64,000 nucleotides of DNA, taken from assembly GCF_030272615.1 (NCBI RefSeq), contig NC_081414.1:809509069-809573068 (forward strand), read 5' to 3'. The notes beneath the pieces were generated by a model. That model ran no database searches, had not been told where the DNA came from, and saw only the letters and a list, made by a program, of their open reading frames with translations. This document shows, in pieces, positions 48,844-60,952 of the stretch. Each line of letters opens with the position of its first letter. Within the stretch, counting starts at the first letter, position 1. The stretch is from Cryptomeria japonica (Eukaryota; Streptophyta; Pinopsida; Cupressales; Cupressaceae). A program made the translations under genes and the position numbers.

Positions 48844-49530
48844 ATCCTTCAAAGTTCGAAGTTACCCATGAAACTATTTTTAAGAGGATCATGAGCTTTT
48901 GTTCTACAACACCAATTCTCAATTGGATTGTAAGTGAACTTATCAATTCAAATAGTTGTTCTTTATTTTAAATTCATCCTCATTGTAATTTCTATATACT
49001 AAAGTCTTAACTCTTGGATTTGTAGGTGTGTTTTTTTAGACAATTTGCCTCAACCAAAGCGGATTACTTAACATTGTAAGTTTTCTTAGGCCACATTTTT
49101 AAAGTTTTATATTGTATACTTGTCAAGAGCCCCATAGTTATGCATATGTTTAATTTTGCAGGCACCCTTTAATCGACACAATAAAATTGATTTTCAAACA
49201 CATATAAAGAGATCTTTGGACAATGACTTTAGTGTTCTAGTATCCATCAAGTGTGTTTCATAATTATAATCAAATAATGGTGGCATTATGTTTTGTACTC
49301 TCTATCTTCTTAATTTGAAATTGATTGCTTGAACATTTTATGTCAAATTGTATGCAGTCCACATCTATGGTCTTCTACCATCTTATTTTTACTTCTCAAT
49401 AGACATGGTAAATCTAGCTGCCCTTCTATTTATTTTTGTATTAATTCTATTTATTTAACACACTGGTGGGCATGAAATTTAATTTGCAGGGTGGTTCATC
49501 TTCTCTTGGTTGCCATTTTTTCCATTGATT

Positions 49531-50472
49531 GTAAGTGTACGCAATACTTTGCTTCACTTGGTTGATTTTTAATTAATTAATTAATTATAATTATATAAAA
49601 AATATTTTGCAACTAGACACATGATATTCTTATGATCTTTGTCACCATTAAAACAATTCATATGTAGAAAATTATAATTATCCTTATCTTTAATTTTCAA
49701 GAATAAATACTTTAATTTGTATAGTGTGTTCATTTTATTTAACCAATATAATTTTTTTTCAATGAGATAAAAATTATAAATTTTAACTTTATGCTAAATA
49801 TAATAAATACCAAATATGAAAATTGATTAGGAGCTACTAAGGCTTTAAGTGGTTGAGAAAGTTTGTGTAAGGTGTAGTTGGAGAAACATAAAGAAGTGTT
49901 TGAATTTTGTAATTTGAAATGTCTCCATCTTTATATTATTAAGAAGGTTAGAGTTCTAAGCTGATTGGCTCAAGAAAAGTGTTCAATATCCCAAATTGTT
50001 TAATAATGTCTATGACTTGTTCACTTTTGCTTAACTAATTAGATTTCATTTTAGCAATACACAAGCACAAAATTTCATTCTAAGTGCAATAAACACTAGA
50101 GCTAGGAATATATTAGGTGACAAAAATAAAACAAGAAAATATATTAGGAATAAAATAATGTTTCTATTTTGATATTTGATGTAACTTATGGGTTAGAAGA
50201 CGCAAGGAGGCAGGAGGTGCTTTGGAAGTGTACAATTATCTCCATTTGTGTGTGCTAGTATTTGATAGGGGAATTGCCGACTCTCTCTAGATGCTAGTGT
50301 GTAATGGGGAAATAATGACCTTTCAGAAGCACCGGAGTTTGACCAAGTGCGAGTTACCTTTTGCAAACATTCATGCCCTTTGCTTGAATGATCCTATAAC
50401 TTTTACTTGTGGAAGTGTCAAAGCATTATTTTAATGGTAACTTGAAGGGCTTTAAATATTCTTGTTTTACAG
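49531..50472. other. MLO intron 10
   Basis: 942 bp, A/T-rich, no inserted element recognised. Confidence 0.7.
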
Positions 50473-51618
50473 ATTCTTCTGATAATGGGAACAAAGATGA
50501 AAGTCATAATAACAAAAATGGCGTTACATAGCCAAGATAGAAATCCTATTGAGCAAGAAGCTCCAGTGGTGAAGCCCAATAATCAACTGTTCTGGTTTGG
50601 TAAACCTCGGTTGATTCTCCGTCTCATTCATTTTACCCTATTTCAGGTTAGAAAAGCTTTTCCGAAAGCATTCATTTCTTCTCTTTTTCCCACGCTTAAC
50701 AGATTGTAATCATAGAATGTTCATTTTGCAGAACGCTTTCCAAATGGCTTTCTTTTTTTGGACATGGGTAAGGAAGAAACATCTATATCCAAACATCTTC
50801 ATATCTACTTTTAGTTAATCTTGGCTTGATAGAATTTTCCCGGTCTTAACAAACCATGTACATTCATATGTTATGATTGATGCAGTACAAGTATGGTCTG
50901 AAATCCTGCTTCCATAAACGGGATCAAGATATTGTAGTCAGAATAAGCTTGGGGTAAGTTTATTATTTGACCTGTTAAATTGCTTTCAAAAGGCAATATT
51001 CCTCTTAGGAAAATGTTTTTGGCAGTACCTTAAGATCATTGAAAGAAGAATTTTAACATCAATGTTTAAGATATTACTAAAACTCAGTATCTTGATGAAA
51101 CACATGTAATACTAAAAAAAATTCTGAAGTGTTTACAAATTTTTTGTTATCAATATTATACTTATTTCTTGAGCCACAATATTGTTAACTCAAAATGCAT
51201 TTGTTCTTGATTAGGATTGGAGTTCAGATGTTGTGTAGCTATGTAACTCTCCCTCTCTACGCACTTATCACACAGGTATTCATAAAGATAGATGCACGTT
51301 TGATTTCTGCCCTCTTCAATACCACTGTAAAATGAAATATGAGATTTGTGATTGCAGCTTGGGGCAAACATGGAGGGAGAAAAAGGGCAGGAAGATCAAT
51401 CAAGCAGACAACCTAATCCAACTGAAGGATCTTCTCCCCAACATCACCACAATCCCAATGACAGTTCAAAGGAAAAGATAGAAGGCATTATCCCTACTTC
51501 ACATGAAGACACACAAGATGTTGAAACAAAGGAGTCTGTAAAGGAAATAATAGAAGGGATTATCCCTAATTCACATGGAAACAAACAACATATTGAAACA
51601 AAAGAGTCTATAAAGTAA

Positions 51619-52888
51619 AATATAGAAGGCATCATCCCTACTTCACATGGAGACTCATCCAAGCAAGGAGGACACAATCTGTGATGCAGGAGCATCTTGC
51701 AGGAGACATAGTGACGAGCAATTAATGGATGACGACTTCCTTAATATAGTGTGAATAGTTTCATAATAATTGGCAGCTACTAATGTGACAGTTTTTTTTG
51801 TAGTGCGTATATTTGTGTAAGAGTTGTTTGTAGTAAAAACTGTGAAGCTCGTAATGACATGTCAGGCATCTGAGTCTATTGTTCCTGAGTTATTATTGTT
51901 ATGTTGAGCAGAAATTTCATACGATAGAGGACCTATGACTCTTTAAGATTGTATAGCCGTGTGTTGAGAAATTTCTGATGTATATATATACTTCAACCTG
52001 ATTATGCTATAGGTTATTTAAGTTCCACGTTTTGTGTTAATTGCCTCATCTATTCAAAGATGTAGATAAGTTATGTTAATGGAAAACGTAGGAGAATTGT
52101 GCTTGATGTTTATTTTGCCGTTTAAAATTGAATGGTCTGTGAGAAGAGGTTACCTGCTGAAAGTACACCATCCAGGACTGCATCAATCTGTGACCACAAT
52201 TATTTGTGGTCTTAGCAATTTATAAGTTTTTTTTAGTTCCTGCAGATAGGCATTAAGGGATACAATTTTATGTAATTATTTTATCGAATCCAACAACATA
52301 CTAGTTTTTTCTTTCTAAAAGTTTCAAATGAATCATTTATCTGTTTTGCTATTAGTTGTTGCTTTGAACTGTGAGTACATGAACCATTTAAAAAAGGAAA
52401 GAAATTGTGCAAATTACGATGGAGATTCAACTCTATTAATATATTTTTTCAGCACTATTAATAATTCTTATAAATGTTTGTCACTTGAACTGGCAGTAAC
52501 AATTGAATCAAACTCTTAAATCAATCCAGCGTACAGATATTAAATCAATCCAGTCTAAAGATTTCCAACAGATCAGACGGGCCAAATTTAGGTGATGGTG
52601 GTGGTAAAAGTCAGTCACACATCTCATCCCACTAAATCTTTTTGTTGTGTCCAATGGAAATATGCCTTCTGCTGGAGAGAGGCGAGGAACCCATGACTGT
52701 ACTGAAAGAAAAAGTGTGGAAACTTTTCCAAATATCCTTTTCATTTTTTGACGAGGAGTTAACTAGTTAATTTAAGCCACCAATGTTCTAGGGACTTCCA
52801 TTCCACTCCCAAATTCACAGCATTGAAAATATTTGTTCTCTGAACAATCATTACCCTGCTTCAACAGCTGTTTCTGCAAGCAAAAGCA
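51619..52888 (+). repeat. MLO 3' flank / GDSL 5' flank, duplicated block unit 3
   Basis: 51640-51680 (CATGGAGACTCATCCAAGCA) still matches the last codons of MLO copy 1. Here they lie beyond the stop, so the reading frame ended earlier. 52190-52390 matches 690-1000 and 2905-3105; 52495-52570 and 52790-52870 match unit 2 at 25008-25470. No gene of its own. Confidence 0.7.
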
Positions 52889-53340
52889 ATGATGAAATAC
52901 CAGAGACGGAAATTGGAATCTGGGTCACTTGTTCCTGCTTTTTACATTTTTGGGGACTCTTCTGTAGATTTGGAAACAATAACTATTTGGGTACTTTTGC
53001 TAGATATAGGATGCCTCCCTATGGTAGAGATTTTGATACGCACACACCCACTGGCAGGTTCTCAAATGGTCGTTCACTGAAGACTATTTGGGTATGTAAA
53101 TTGAAATTTAGCTTCTTGTTCTATTTTCTTTTTCTTTGAATTTTGATATTCATGGCTCACAGTAGAGGTAAGTATTAAATTCTTGTTTGTGTAGTACAAC
53201 TCTGTTCATCTGTTCGTGGGGCTGCCAATTGTGCTCACATATCTTGGATTTGGGGGGGACTGATGGAGAACATGTAGGGAGTTAATTTTGCATCTATAGG
53301 AGCACGGATTTTGTATTCCAGCGGTGCTGGTTTGGTTACT
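52889..53340 (+). pseudogene. GDSL esterase/lipase relic B (exons 1 and 2)
   Basis: Exon 1 is 52889-53091. ATG, then [14 protein letters not shown] (Ser nucleophile block) is followed by a one-base frame slip; in the second frame [19 protein letters not shown] and [13 protein letters not shown] continue the family N-terminus up to a GT donor (53092). Exon 2 begins at 53195 with LFVGLPIVLTYLGFGG, slips again in a G-run, and ends in GVNFASIGARILYSSGAGL. The remaining blocks with the catalytic Asp and His are absent. Secreted hydrolase ancestry is clear; no functional product is possible. It sits at the same distance downstream of MLO as relic A would after removing its insertions. Confidence 0.85.
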
Positions 53341-54839
53341 GATTGTTCTTTCTTGTTTTGTGACCTTCTAGCTTATACTCTGGCAACTTTTAACACTCTG
53401 TTTTTTCTGGTAATGCATTGGAATGTACCTTGTAACCTTTGTAGGCTGCTTCACTTGCCTGCTTCCTTTGGATCAAGCCCAAGCGAGATACTATTATAGA
53501 ATTATACCCGGAGATTTGCTCTAGTCCTCCCCCACACCCTTTTCTTCCTTTTTTAAAACACCAATTGCATTCCGAATGTTATGTTGACAAGCTGTGGCCT
53601 ATTAAGTTTTAGCTGTGCCTCCGTCTCTATATTTAACCTATTCACAATGATTTTGTTGCAATTTCTTTATGTAGAACCGTCAAAGAAATTTGGGCGTTAT
53701 TTCTTCTGCATAATGATGAGGCTAGCTTTTTCCCCCACTTATTCTTCTTCTTCCCTAAACATCCCATGTTATTAGTCCCTGCCTTTAGGTAGACACTAAT
53801 GTTTTCACTCCACTTGTTTCAATTAATTTGAGCTCCCCACACAACGTTTATCCTATGGTTTTTACAAATTCGGCTATTAAAGTGCATTTTTTAATAATTA
53901 TTCCCATTTTCTGGTTGGCTACTTAAGTTTTCCCTGGTGTTTTCTGCTTTTTCCATTTAATAAAAATCTTCCACGATTTGAAGGCAACACAATTTCCCTT
54001 CCTCTGGCCACATGTCTCCTACACGCAGCATGAAGGTTTTTTGTGGCGTTCTGCAGAGTAGTCAACGTGCCCGCTGCAGGTATTATTTCCATCAGGCTCA
54101 GCGGTTCCTGTTTCCGTTGCAGTCTACTAAAAAAATTAATTTCCTCCCTTTCAGAAACAAAACTATTATGCGCGGGTGTCTTCAGGCTGAGGAAAAGAAG
54201 GGCAAGCACTCTTCCAAGCAATCTCCAAGATGACAAAAGAGGATGGCAGAAATCCAGGTATGGTTTCCTTGCTGTTCAAACACTACTTGCACCTCACTGT
54301 AACTAGATATCCAAAATTTAGGGATTTTTTTGTTGTCTCGGAAATCCATCTCTCTGAAGCAATTCCCTGCCCTTTATATCGACCAGTGAATCTATGCCTA
54401 GAAAAATTCAAATCCCCATTTACCTTAAATGCGAGGTAGGAACATGGTATCTTCCGTGCACTCAAGCTGTATGTTTTAACAAGTGTTATAGGAAGATAGC
54501 TTTCATATTTGTGACTCAAAGTAGCCGCTCCCTTCAATTTTACGATTTTCTTCATACATTAGGGCACTTTGTAGCTTTCCACATAGTCTGGGTTGCCTCC
54601 AACAAAATCTGAAAGACCAGGTCAAGAACTGAAGTAATCCTCAGTGCAAAAATGTAAGCATATTGACAACTCAATATCATGAAGGGAGTTCAACGACTTC
54701 CCTAATTGTGTGCATAGCTAGTAAGATGAGTTTCATATAACATAAATCCAAGGAAAGGGAGCATTATAACTGAGATGCAGAGTAGTTCTAATGCTCCCTA
54801 TCAGAAAACATGCACAGGCCATATCAATTGTTAATCATA
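53341..54839. other. Intergenic with a possible first exon
   Basis: The beginning may be GDSL intron remnant. An ATG at 54230 opens MTKEDGRNP and meets a GT (CCAG|GTATGG) at about 54258, which would suit a first exon. Overlapping frames at 54012-54439 on both strands have no recognised domain. Nothing firm can be called. Confidence 0.3.
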
Positions 54840-54990
54840 GTTTTAAGACTCGTGGACTCCCACAGACTCGTGAGTCTAGTGGCACCACGAGTCGACTCGC
54901 CATGGACTCACGAGGCGAGTCGAGGCAAGGAAAGACTCGCGATCGAGTCTTTCACTTGGACTCGCAAGTCTTTTGACTAGACTCGTGCAA
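54840..54990. repeat. GACTCG/CGAGTC-dense repeat
   Basis: About 130 bp in which GACTCG, CGAGTC and TGAGTC hexamers occur more than ten times in both orientations (GACTCGTGAGTC, CGAGTCGACTCG, GCGAGTCGAGGC). It is much more GC-rich than its flanks. No coding sense is recognised. Confidence 0.75.
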
Positions 54991-55058
54991 CCCAGAAAAC
55001 AAGTCAAAAAATTATCTAAATCGTTTTTTTCAAGTCAGTCTCATTCCCTTCATCAAAA

Positions 55059-55110
55059 TATATACATGAAATATAACATTTAAGTTTCTTAAGTTATATT
55101 TAATTTGAAA
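55059..55110. repeat. Hairpin related to the conserved module
   Basis: GAAATATAACATTTAAG faces CTTAAGTTATATTTAATTT. It shares the AATATAACATTTAAG word with 5964 and 60953. Confidence 0.7.
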
Positions 55111-55278
55111 TGCAAGGAACCTTAACACTTGCCATGAACAACTCCATCATCACCATTGCAAAAGAGGACAGCAGTGTAACATCCGCAGAACCACTCTTTT
55201 TTATCATCACAATTTTTTTTAAAAGCATGATTTAAAAACAATACTTTACCTCTAAATTAATTGCTGTGTAAATTGCAG

Positions 55279-55790
55279 AGTGTTCGAAAGGAAGTTGCCA
55301 TCTGCAGGAAGATTTTGACCAACCACATGCTTTTCCTCAAGGTAATGTCAACTATATGCCAAATTACTTTCTCTACACTGTTCATATTTGATAACAGATA
55401 TAAGAATGGAAAGGCAAAGTTGGATGCAGTGTATCTTAGATAGGTCTATAAAATACTCCGATGACATTTCTGGATTTATACATTTGTCCTAGATTACCTG
55501 CCATTTTCAGATTTCTGTTTCTCTTCATCTTTACACATTCTAACTATTAAATCAGCCATATCAAAAAATTAGATTTATCAATGAGAAATGCAATTATTAC
55601 ACAACAAATAAAATACTACAGTATAAATAATTTTATCAGTATACATTGTCGTAATTTTGTTAGTGTCTTAATTTTGTTAATTTTGCATGTTTTTGAATGT
55701 AGAAGCTCAAAACAGTCAAGAGGCCCACAAAGAAACTGATTCAGCAAAGGCAAATGCCACACTCAGCACATTCAAATAAACATAGACATT
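55279..55790 (+). other. Two possible exons of an unidentified gene
   Basis: 55279-55341 lies between TTGCAG and AAG|GTAATG and would read SVRKEVAICRKILTNHMLFLK. About 55704-55790 follows a TAG and reads KLKTVKRPTKKLIQQRQMPH. Both are basic. I recognise no family, and the splice sites alone are weak evidence. Confidence 0.2.
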
Positions 55791-57346
55791 TTCCTTAAAT
55801 TCGATACTTTGTCAGTTCTGCCTGACTTCTCCAAAGACAAAGTGCAAAAGAACTTTTCAAACCATGTCTTGGAATTTGCAAGCTATAAAAAACTAAGATA
55901 TATGAATGTTACGCTTTTAACCAAAATGAATGCAACTGAGAACTTTGTCTCAGCATTTGTAAGGTATGGTACTATGGACCAACTATGGTATATGAATGCA
56001 ATGTATCTGATAGTTTGCTCTGCTTAAATCTACCATGTTTCTAATTGCTCATCTTCACTGTCACGGTTTCATTCCAGTTCAATACAAAATGTTTCTAGCT
56101 TTCATCATATTATTTGCTTTATAGCTTTAATCATCTTATTTGCAACAGGTTTTGTTTATTTCATCAAATAAAGTTATTGTCTATAGAATGTGTTTATTCT
56201 AGTTATGTTGGAGTATAGATTATATTTGTTTCTTATTCCAGATGTTTTGCTATGCACTATGTTTTCATGCTTTTGTTATGTTTTTCCCACTATCCATGTA
56301 TGGTTCACTCACTGTCCTGCATAATCTTGACTGTCCTCTATTAACATCACAGTCATTTGCCTCTGCACTGTATCTAGTTGCAGTCACAATCACATTGTTC
56401 CTTTTTAGTATTGCCTCTTATCTGCTAGGCATTAGTAGTCTATGCTTTGCAAAATTGCCTTGCTTAATTTCTATCTGTTTCTAATTGCTTATCTTCATTG
56501 TCGCAGTTTTGTTTCACTTCAATACGAAAACTTTCTATGTGTTTATGAGATCAAACTTATTGGTTTTATTTCATCATTTTACCCTTGCCATGGTAAGCAT
56601 CTATTAGTTAAGTGCTACATTTAAAAAAATTGTTTTTTGCAAGACGCTTGCAAATGAGTATCTCGATCACATGCATACTATTGTAGTTTATGTACTGCAA
56701 TATTCCAAGCTTCCACCATACATTTGTCTGCATAATGTTTAGTTGGGCTGTATTATGTGTAGCTGATAAAACCAGCTTTTTTCATGAATATTTAAATTAT
56801 GGGGTTGAATCAATTGTGTATGATAATGAGTTAGCTTAGACCTTACGATTAAATCCTTTGGTCTTTTTTCTTTAATTAACTTAGACCTTATGATTAGTTC
56901 CTCTAATATTTTAAAGTGTCTTGATACATAACCGTAATGAAAATACATGAGAAACCCATTGTACACAGCATACAGACCAGCAAAGTAACTACCAGAATAC
57001 AGACAAAATGGAACCAGCTACCCTTGACGGATTCCAGGTAGGAAGAAGTGGTCCTCATTGTTGTAGACAATACACAGAAAATGCTGATGACTATGGAAAC
57101 CATACAATCAATTCCATCTGTCCCACACATGTGACGAACCACAAGGGAACTTAGGGGTAAATGCAAGTATCATAGGTAAATTTCCATGAGGCTAGTTTCA
57201 ATTTATGAGTTTCATTGCTCTTCCTTTTCTTGCTCTCTGTTGAAATCATTGAATTGAATATTCAAATGTTTTAACCTCTATTTATTTCTTGAAGTATGGG
57301 AACAAAATTTGAAGGGAACAGCTCTGCAACTTGCGTGTCAAGGACG
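55791..57346. other. Intergenic, no gene seen
   Basis: AT-rich; repeated phrases such as TTGCTTATCTTCA(C/T)TGTC(A/G)C at about 56046 and 56486 and a duplicated TTAGACCTTA(C/T)GATTA at about 56836 and 56881. No domain in any frame. Confidence 0.4.
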
Positions 57347-58850
57347 TGTTGATGTGTTTTTCATGCACATGCGAACACAGAATAAAATACCAAGGTATCT
57401 TATCCTCTCTTGAACAAAGTTTCCCTGAATGCTGAAGATTTCGCCGAAGGATCAATCGAGGCAACTCCAAGGTTCTTGTATGTAGGTTCTCTACTTGTGG
57501 ATAAACTCTTGCGGTATGATGTGATTTTGCTGGAATCACAAGGGGACTTACATTCGATGACCTAAGTGTCTGATTTGCTTTGGAGATCACTAGAATGTGG
57601 GTCTTTACTGATCCTTGATTTTTGAAAAAGGGAAAAGGATAAGGGTTGGAGAGGAATCTAATTCTAATGCTAAGAATGTAGGAGCAATGGATGACCTTTG
57701 ATGAAACTCTAACTAAGTCTTGCTTTGACATGCTATGATCATCTCCACAAGGTTCGTGCGATCTTCTAAGGATAGCTTTATGATGTTCGGATCACCGCTA
57801 CAAACATAGACACCGTCAGGTTGATGCATATCAATGAAGAAGCGATAATTGAAGTTAAGCTTAAGCTGAATGATTCCAGTTGACTACGCAAGACAAGTTT
57901 GCAATCAACAAACCGCTAGTAGTATGGATATACAAATTTCACCATTGATCATACAAATTTCTTCCATTCATCTAATAACATGAAATTAAATTTTGAGAAG
58001 TATAGAGACAATGCAAATTGTAGAATTCACCATTCCTTCAATGAAACTTTCATGTCTTTTGCAACAATCTTTGCCTTCTCTTTATACTCTACTCTAAAAT
58101 GCTATCTACTATTGAGCTACTAATTATTGACTATCTCTCTTTTGCTATTCCTAACCATTCTCTGACTATTAACCTTTACAAATGAAGAGCCAGGGCCTTA
58201 TATAGAGAGCCCTTTACAAATTGATGGCTCTGATTGACTTAAAATCAATGGCTAGGATTAAAGGATAGAAACCCTAATTAGGGTTTGTTATAACAAACTT
58301 CCTTAGCCAATGAGAAAATTACGTTCCAAGAGTGAGGACCAATAGGAAGCAGGGGTAGGTACACCAAAGTTTGTGTCGTCCCCGATGAGTCAGGTACATT
58401 GAATTTGGACATGCTGAGGTGGACCAATCCAACTGGAGGAAAAATGACTGGGATGCCACCTTGTCTGGCGTGTGTATCTTGGTTGATCCTCCTTTGTCCT
58501 TGATGCGAAGAATGATGTACCTCCTTGACTTCCATGTGCTTGATGAGGCTTCCTCATTGTCAAGTGTTCTTTCTCTGGTAGCATACCTCGCCTTGAAGTG
58601 TCATTCTTCTCTGTCATCATGTGGTTTCTTCATGTGGTAGAATGAGGTCTTGAGGCTAGCTTGCAACTCCTCGAACACTTGAAGTCTTCCAACGCTTCAA
58701 AACACCTTGAGTCCTCCTTTATGCATTTGGAACGTCCTTGATGGTGATGGGCTTAGAATAGGTCGGCCTTGTCGTGGCCTGATTTTCTTCCACCCGCAAA
58801 ACAAACCAAAAGGTGATTAAGTACAAATAAATTCATTATAACACAGCATT
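57347..58850 (+). repeat. Probable LTR of the hairpin-array element (ends uncertain)
   Basis: It begins TGTTGATGTGTTTTTCATGCACA and has the style of a plant LTR start. It precedes a short-repeat array and the conserved hairpin module in the same order as LTR, array and hairpin in the outer element (4151-6150). No second LTR lies in the window, no target-site duplication could be checked, and the right end is a guess. Confidence 0.45.
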
Positions 58851-58925
58851 TCCTTTCATATCTTTGACAAGAAGGCATTAGAATGAAATTCGCTCAAGAT
58901 CCTCTCCAGGGACAGGCCCTACAAT

Positions 58926-60926
58926 AAAATTCGCTCAAGACCCTTTGGAAGGGTCAGGAGCGAAATTTGCATTTTAGGACAAAATCTTCACATTTTGTGA
59001 CCACAACTTTCTCAAATGCATGTCTAAGGATGCCTTTAATCTCAATCAACACTAGGTTTGATGCAAAATTGGGAGCAAAATAGAGGTTTTAAGGATTTCG
59101 CTCTGGACCCTTTGGAAGGGTCAAGAGCGAAATTCTTCCTTAGGCTCAAATTCTATCATTTCCTTACTCCAAGTTGCCTCCCAAGACAAGCACATGCTAG
59201 CCTTCTCTCCACCGAGGCTTAGGAATCCATCTCTTAATCTCAATCATGGGCAAATTAGGTGATTTTGGGAATTTCGCTCTGGACCCTTTGGAAGGGTCAG
59301 GAGCGAAATTCTTGATTTGCTTGTTTTCCTTCACCTATATTCATTCTTCATACCTTGCTTTCCTTTGACTCTCAACTTTGGATCCCCCTCTCACGAAGAC
59401 AACACTTGTTTGACCTCAAAATGGCTTGAAAGGAGAATTTTGCTAAAAATCATGGCCAGGGACAGGACCTATTTAGGATTTCGCTTTGGACCCTTTGGAA
59501 GGGTCAGGAGCGAAATTCAAGTTCTAGCTTGGAATGTTCATCATTGGTGGCCATGAGTCATTTAAAGGCATGCCTAGGGGCATCTTCAATCTTAATTCAC
59601 CCTGATCCACACTTGGCTTGACACAAAATTGAGAGGAAAAGGAGAGAATGAGAATTTCGCTATGGACCCTTTGGAAGGGTTAGGAGCGAAATTCACATTT
59701 TGAGCTCATTTCTTCATTTTTTCAACTCCAATCCACCTCAAAAGGCAAGGACACATCACTTCACTTATATCCACGTCATAAGAACCAAGGTCTTGACCTC
59801 ATCTAAGGGGGAAATAGGTGTTTTCAAGAATTTCGCTCTGGACCCTTTGGAAGGGTTAGGAGCGAAATTCAAGTTTTAGGACAAAATCCTTCACTCCTTT
59901 ACATCCCATCACTTCAAAGGCAAACACATGTTAATCCACTTCCAAATATGCCCAAGGAACTAAAATATTGGCCTAAACAAGGAAGAAAATGAGGTTGATG
60001 GAGAATTTCGCTCTGGACCCTTTGGAAGGGTCAGGAGCGAAATTCCCAATCTTGGACAAAATCCTCACTTTTCAATGCTTTCATTCTATTCCTAAGGCGA
60101 GAACATGTCCATTTACCCCTACTATGTCCAAGGAACAAGGCTTTTAGTCTAAACAAGGAAGAAAATGAAGTTTATGGAGAGTTTCGCTTTGGACCCTTTG
60201 GAAGGGTCAGGAGCGAAATTTCCATTCTAGGTTGATTTTCACCATTTCATCGCCTCAAACCTTCTTTCAAAGGCTAGAACACCTCAAGGTCACTCCAACT
60301 GTGCCTTAGAAGTCCAAAACTTGGCCATGACAAGGAAAAAAATGAAGGTTATGTGAATTTCACTCTGGACCCTTTGGAATGGTCAGGAGCAAAATTCTTA
60401 CTTGGGCTCATTTCTCACCTTTTTCCTCCCTTCCTTGGCTTGAATATAACTTCTTAGGCCTCATTCCATCATGATCGAGTGAATTTTCTCCTCAAGTTGG
60501 CATCTAGTTCAAGATTTTGTGAAGAAATAGGGTCTTATATGAATTTCGCTCTGGACTCTTTGGAAGGGTCAAGAGCGAAATTTGCATTTTGGGTTGATTT
60601 CTGACTCCATTTCCCACATTTCTTCATTTAAACAAGTGAATTGCCTTCAATAATACTTGGGACATGGATTAGTTCATGGCTTTGGGCAATGTAGAGTGTC
60701 TTATAGAGGAATTCGCTCTGGACCCTTTGGAAGGGTCAGGAGCGAAATTCCTATTCTAGGCTCAATTCACCTTGGATTTGACTTGACTTTGCCTTAGACT
60801 TGATCCTAGATCCATTTCCTTCCATATTTTTGCAAATTTGCTCAACCATTTAATGACTTAGGTGAAATATTAGGTCCTTTCTGAAATTTCGCTCTGGACC
60901 CTTTGGAAGGGTCAAGAGCGAAATTT
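58926..60926 (+). repeat. Array of twelve 43-nt hairpins, period about 175 bp
   Basis: Consensus parts: GAATTTCGCTC, TG, GACCCTT, TGG, AAGGGTC, AG, GAGCGAAATTC. The outer 11-bp and inner 7-bp arms are perfect reverse complements around a TGG loop. Copies start at 58926, 59094, 59269, 59477, 59652, 59828, 60003, 60179, 60355, 60541, 60709 and 60883. Spacings are 168-176 except 208 and 186. Spacers of about 132 bp are much more diverged but still related (for example AACAAGGAAGAAAATGA before copies 7 and 8). A degenerate start lies at about 58885. The array lies between the probable LTR and the conserved hairpin module. Confidence 0.95.
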
Positions 60927-60952
60927 GACATTTTAGCCTCTCCATCAGGATT

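Larger units (their letters stand above)
46794..51618 (+). pseudogene. MLO-family seven-transmembrane protein, 15 exons, frame break and no calmodulin-binding helix
   Basis: Exons by GT-AG and MLO homology: 46794-46922, 47033-47090, 47176-47441, 47524-47640, 47745-47805, 48844-48929, 49026-49075, 49162-49250, 49358-49407, 49490-49530, 50473-50646, 50732-50767, 50886-50953, 51215-51275, 51358-51618 (about 515 codons). Start MAGGG...LEQTPTWAVAIVCF is the classic MLO N-terminus; the upstream TTG is not used. Other landmarks: ELMVLGFISLMLTVGQ (TM2), [21 protein letters not shown] (TM3), WLPFFPLI, KMKVIITKMAL, QLFWFGKPRLILRLIHF, NAFQMAFFFWTW, LCSYVTLPLYALITQ (TM7). All phases agree except exon 7 to 8: the joined frame stops at 49205-49207, while the MLO-like frame (DFQTHIKRSLDNDF) is offset, and the RHGFIMAH-type segment is missing. 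The last exon lacks the calmodulin-binding helix present at 219-300. MLO proteins are known as plasma-membrane proteins involved in powdery-mildew susceptibility and Ca2+ signalling; this copy is probably non-functional. Confidence 0.88.

Noticed and set aside
57282-57731. 149-codon minus-strand ORF
   Set aside because: It lies across the start of a probable LTR and has no domain.
58926-60926. CRISPR-like array of repeats and spacers
   Set aside because: Spacers are about 132 bp and related to one another, the setting is a plant retroelement, and no cas gene is present.
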